DNA from: an uncultured Candidatus Melainabacteria bacterium
GTDB lineage: Bacteria; Cyanobacteriota; Vampirovibrionia; Gastranaerophilales; Gastranaerophilaceae
Direction: 5' to 3'
Assembly (NCBI GenBank): GCA_934693215.1
Contig: CAKUVB010000090.1
Span: 1-7,132, forward strand
Length of the DNA: 7,132 nucleotides
Part shown: piece after piece, positions 6,304 through 7,132 of the stretch
Position numbering within the stretch: the stretch's first letter is position 1
Layout: each line of letters opens with the position of its first letter
Translations under genes and position numbers: made by a program
The notes under the pieces: model-generated
Database searches by the model: none
What the model saw: the letters and a program-made list of their open reading frames with translations, nothing else
What the model was told of the DNA's origin: nothing

Positions 6304-7023
6304 ATGAGTATAGAAGTTAAAAATTTAATAAAAAAGTTTGGAAATAAAACTGTTATAAACGATATCTCCTTCAGGGTTGAAAACGGAGAAAGTTTAGCTA
6401 TTGTAGGGTTTAGTGGTTCAGGAAAAAGTACCGTACTTAAATTAATCTGTGGACTTATTGAAAAAGATTCAGGAACAATAGAAACCACAGGTGATATCGC
6501 AATGGTGTTTCAGTATTCAGCATTGATTGACTCCTTGACTGTTGAGGATAATATTGCGTTTGCACTACATGAAAGAAAAGATTTGCGAAACAAATATACA
6601 GAACAACAAATAAAACAAATAGTAAAAGAAAAGCTTGAACTTGTTGGACTTTCAGGAATAGAGGATAAATATCCGTCTGAATTGTCAGGAGGTATGCAAA
6701 AACGTGTTAGTTTTGCTAGAGCGATTGTTACTTCACCAAACATAATTCTATATGATGAACCGACTGCGGGATTAGACCCTGTATCATCAACTCTTATAGA
6801 GGATTATATTGTAAGATTAAAAGAACAAACAAATGCTGCGTCTATTGTTGTAACTCACCAGATGTCAACGATAACAAGAACCGCAGATAAAATTATTATG
6901 TTGTATAATGGAAATGTAGTATTTACTGGTACTCCAAATGATTTGTTGCGCCAAGATACACCTTATACCAAACAGTTTGTAACGGCATCTTTGGAAGGTC
7001 CAATGCAAATGTTACAAGTTTAG
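6304..7023 (+). CDS. mlaF: MlaF-type ABC transporter ATP-binding protein
   Basis: This 239-residue cytoplasmic ATPase would drive lipid transport through MlaE. All ABC motifs are present: Walker A GFSGSGKST (35-43), Q-loop Gln70 in VFQYSAL, the signature LSGGMQKR (127-134), Walker B IILYDEP (147-153) with catalytic Glu152, the D-loop AGLDP, and the switch His185 in VVTHQ. The length fits the single-domain MlaF/Mkl/Ttg2A group and adjacency to mlaE and mlaD supports that assignment over other ABC ATPases. A short TAGG (6293-6296) lies 7 nt before the ATG. It has no internal promoter and is probably co-transcribed with mlaE. Confidence 0.93.
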   Translation: MSIEVKNLIKKFGNKTVINDISFRVENGESLAIVGFSGSGKSTVLKLICGLIEKDSGTIETTGDIAMVFQYSALIDSLTVEDNIAFALHERKDLRNKYTEQQIKQIVKEKLELVGLSGIEDKYPSELSGGMQKRVSFARAIVTSPNIILYDEPTAGLDPVSSTLIEDYIVRLKEQTNAASIVVTHQMSTITRTADKIIMLYNGNVVFTGTPNDLLRQDTPYTKQFVTASLEGPMQMLQV

Positions 7024-7024
7024 A

Positions 7025-7132
7025 GAGCAGAAAAGGAAATTTAATATGAAATTATCAGCATCATTTAAGGTAGGAATATTATCCTACCTTAAATGATGCT
7101 GATAATTTCATATTAAATTTCCTTTTCTGCTC
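7025..7132. repeat. Perfect 51-bp inverted repeat with 6-nt loop at the window end (probable artefact)
   Basis: Bases 7025-7075 and 7082-7132 are exact reverse complements over all 51 positions, separated by ATATTA (7076-7081). The left arm holds natural-looking sequence: the spacer after mlaF, a Shine-Dalgarno AAGGAA and the first ten codons of an mlaD-like gene. The right arm simply retraces this and stops at the final base. Long perfect palindromes with a tiny loop are unstable in cells, and a fold-back in the middle of a conserved gene at a sequence end is typical of a chimeric or mis-assembled contig end. Confidence 0.9.
7046..7096 (+). pseudogene. mlaD: Start of an mlaD-like (MCE family) gene, cut off by the terminal fold-back
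   Basis: ATG at 7046 follows AAGGAA (7033-7038) by 7 nt and lies 22 nt after the mlaF stop. The frame reads MKLSASFKVGILSYLK and stops at TGA 7094-7096. The first 12 residues resemble the N-terminus of MCE proteins (a short polar start and FKVGI leading into the single membrane helix), as expected after mlaE and mlaF. The last four codons and the stop are only the reverse complement of upstream sequence, so the early stop is not evidence for a real 16-residue protein. MlaD would be the inner-membrane-anchored, periplasmic substrate-binding ring of the complex. The assignment rests on context and a few residues. Confidence 0.55.

Noticed and set aside
7046..7096. A complete 16-residue small protein or leader peptide next to a large hairpin, as in an attenuator
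   Set aside because: The stop codon and last four codons come only from the reverse-complement arm of the terminal palindrome; the beginning resembles mlaD, so a truncated gene at an artefactual contig end is the simpler reading.

Overview
The window is AT-rich DNA (about two-thirds A+T by eye) from a diderm bacterium. It is densely coded, with one-base gene overlaps. The diderm reading rests on an MlaE/MlaF pair and the first codons of an MlaD-like (MCE) gene, a lipid transport system of double-membraned cells. The taxon cannot be fixed from sequence alone. The low G+C, the clostridia-like features of PyrH and the presence of Mla genes would fit an uncultured gut lineage such as the Gastranaerophilales (Melainabacteria); this is a low-confidence guess, and AT-rich gut Alphaproteobacteria or Elusimicrobia are alternatives.

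Layout. Positions 1-123 hold the last 40 codons of an unidentified plus-strand gene with an acidic tail. On the minus strand follow a patatin-family lipid acyl hydrolase (188-1393) and, upstream of it, a small tyrosine-rich protein with a signal peptide (1445-1735). A divergent promoter region separates these from a plus-strand housekeeping run: pyrH (UMP kinase), frr (ribosome recycling factor), cdsA (CDP-diacylglycerol synthase), rnc (RNase III) and rpe (ribulose-phosphate 3-epimerase). These five genes are packed with junctions of +15, -1, -1 and +1 nt and look like one operon. After a 53-nt gap with its own promoter-like sequence come mlaE (permease), mlaF (ATPase) and the start of mlaD. 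The last 108 bases form a perfect 51-bp inverted repeat with a 6-nt loop. It folds back inside the mlaD start and is most likely an artefact of assembly or amplification at a contig end.

How the genes fit together. cdsA makes the CDP-diacylglycerol precursor of phospholipids, the Mla genes move phospholipids between membranes, and the patatin may hydrolyse them, so a membrane-lipid theme runs through both flanks of a translation/RNA core (frr, rnc). The usual partners rpsB-tsf (upstream of pyrH) and uppS (between frr and cdsA) are absent here.

Points worth a second look: RNase III carries Cys where the family has a metal-binding Asp; three genes without Shine-Dalgarno sequences each have a TATAAT box only 7-11 nt before the ATG, suggesting leaderless or near-leaderless mRNAs; and a 9-bp inverted repeat overlaps the putative mlaE promoter. 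I found no clear new defence or mobile system, RNA gene or CRISPR array.
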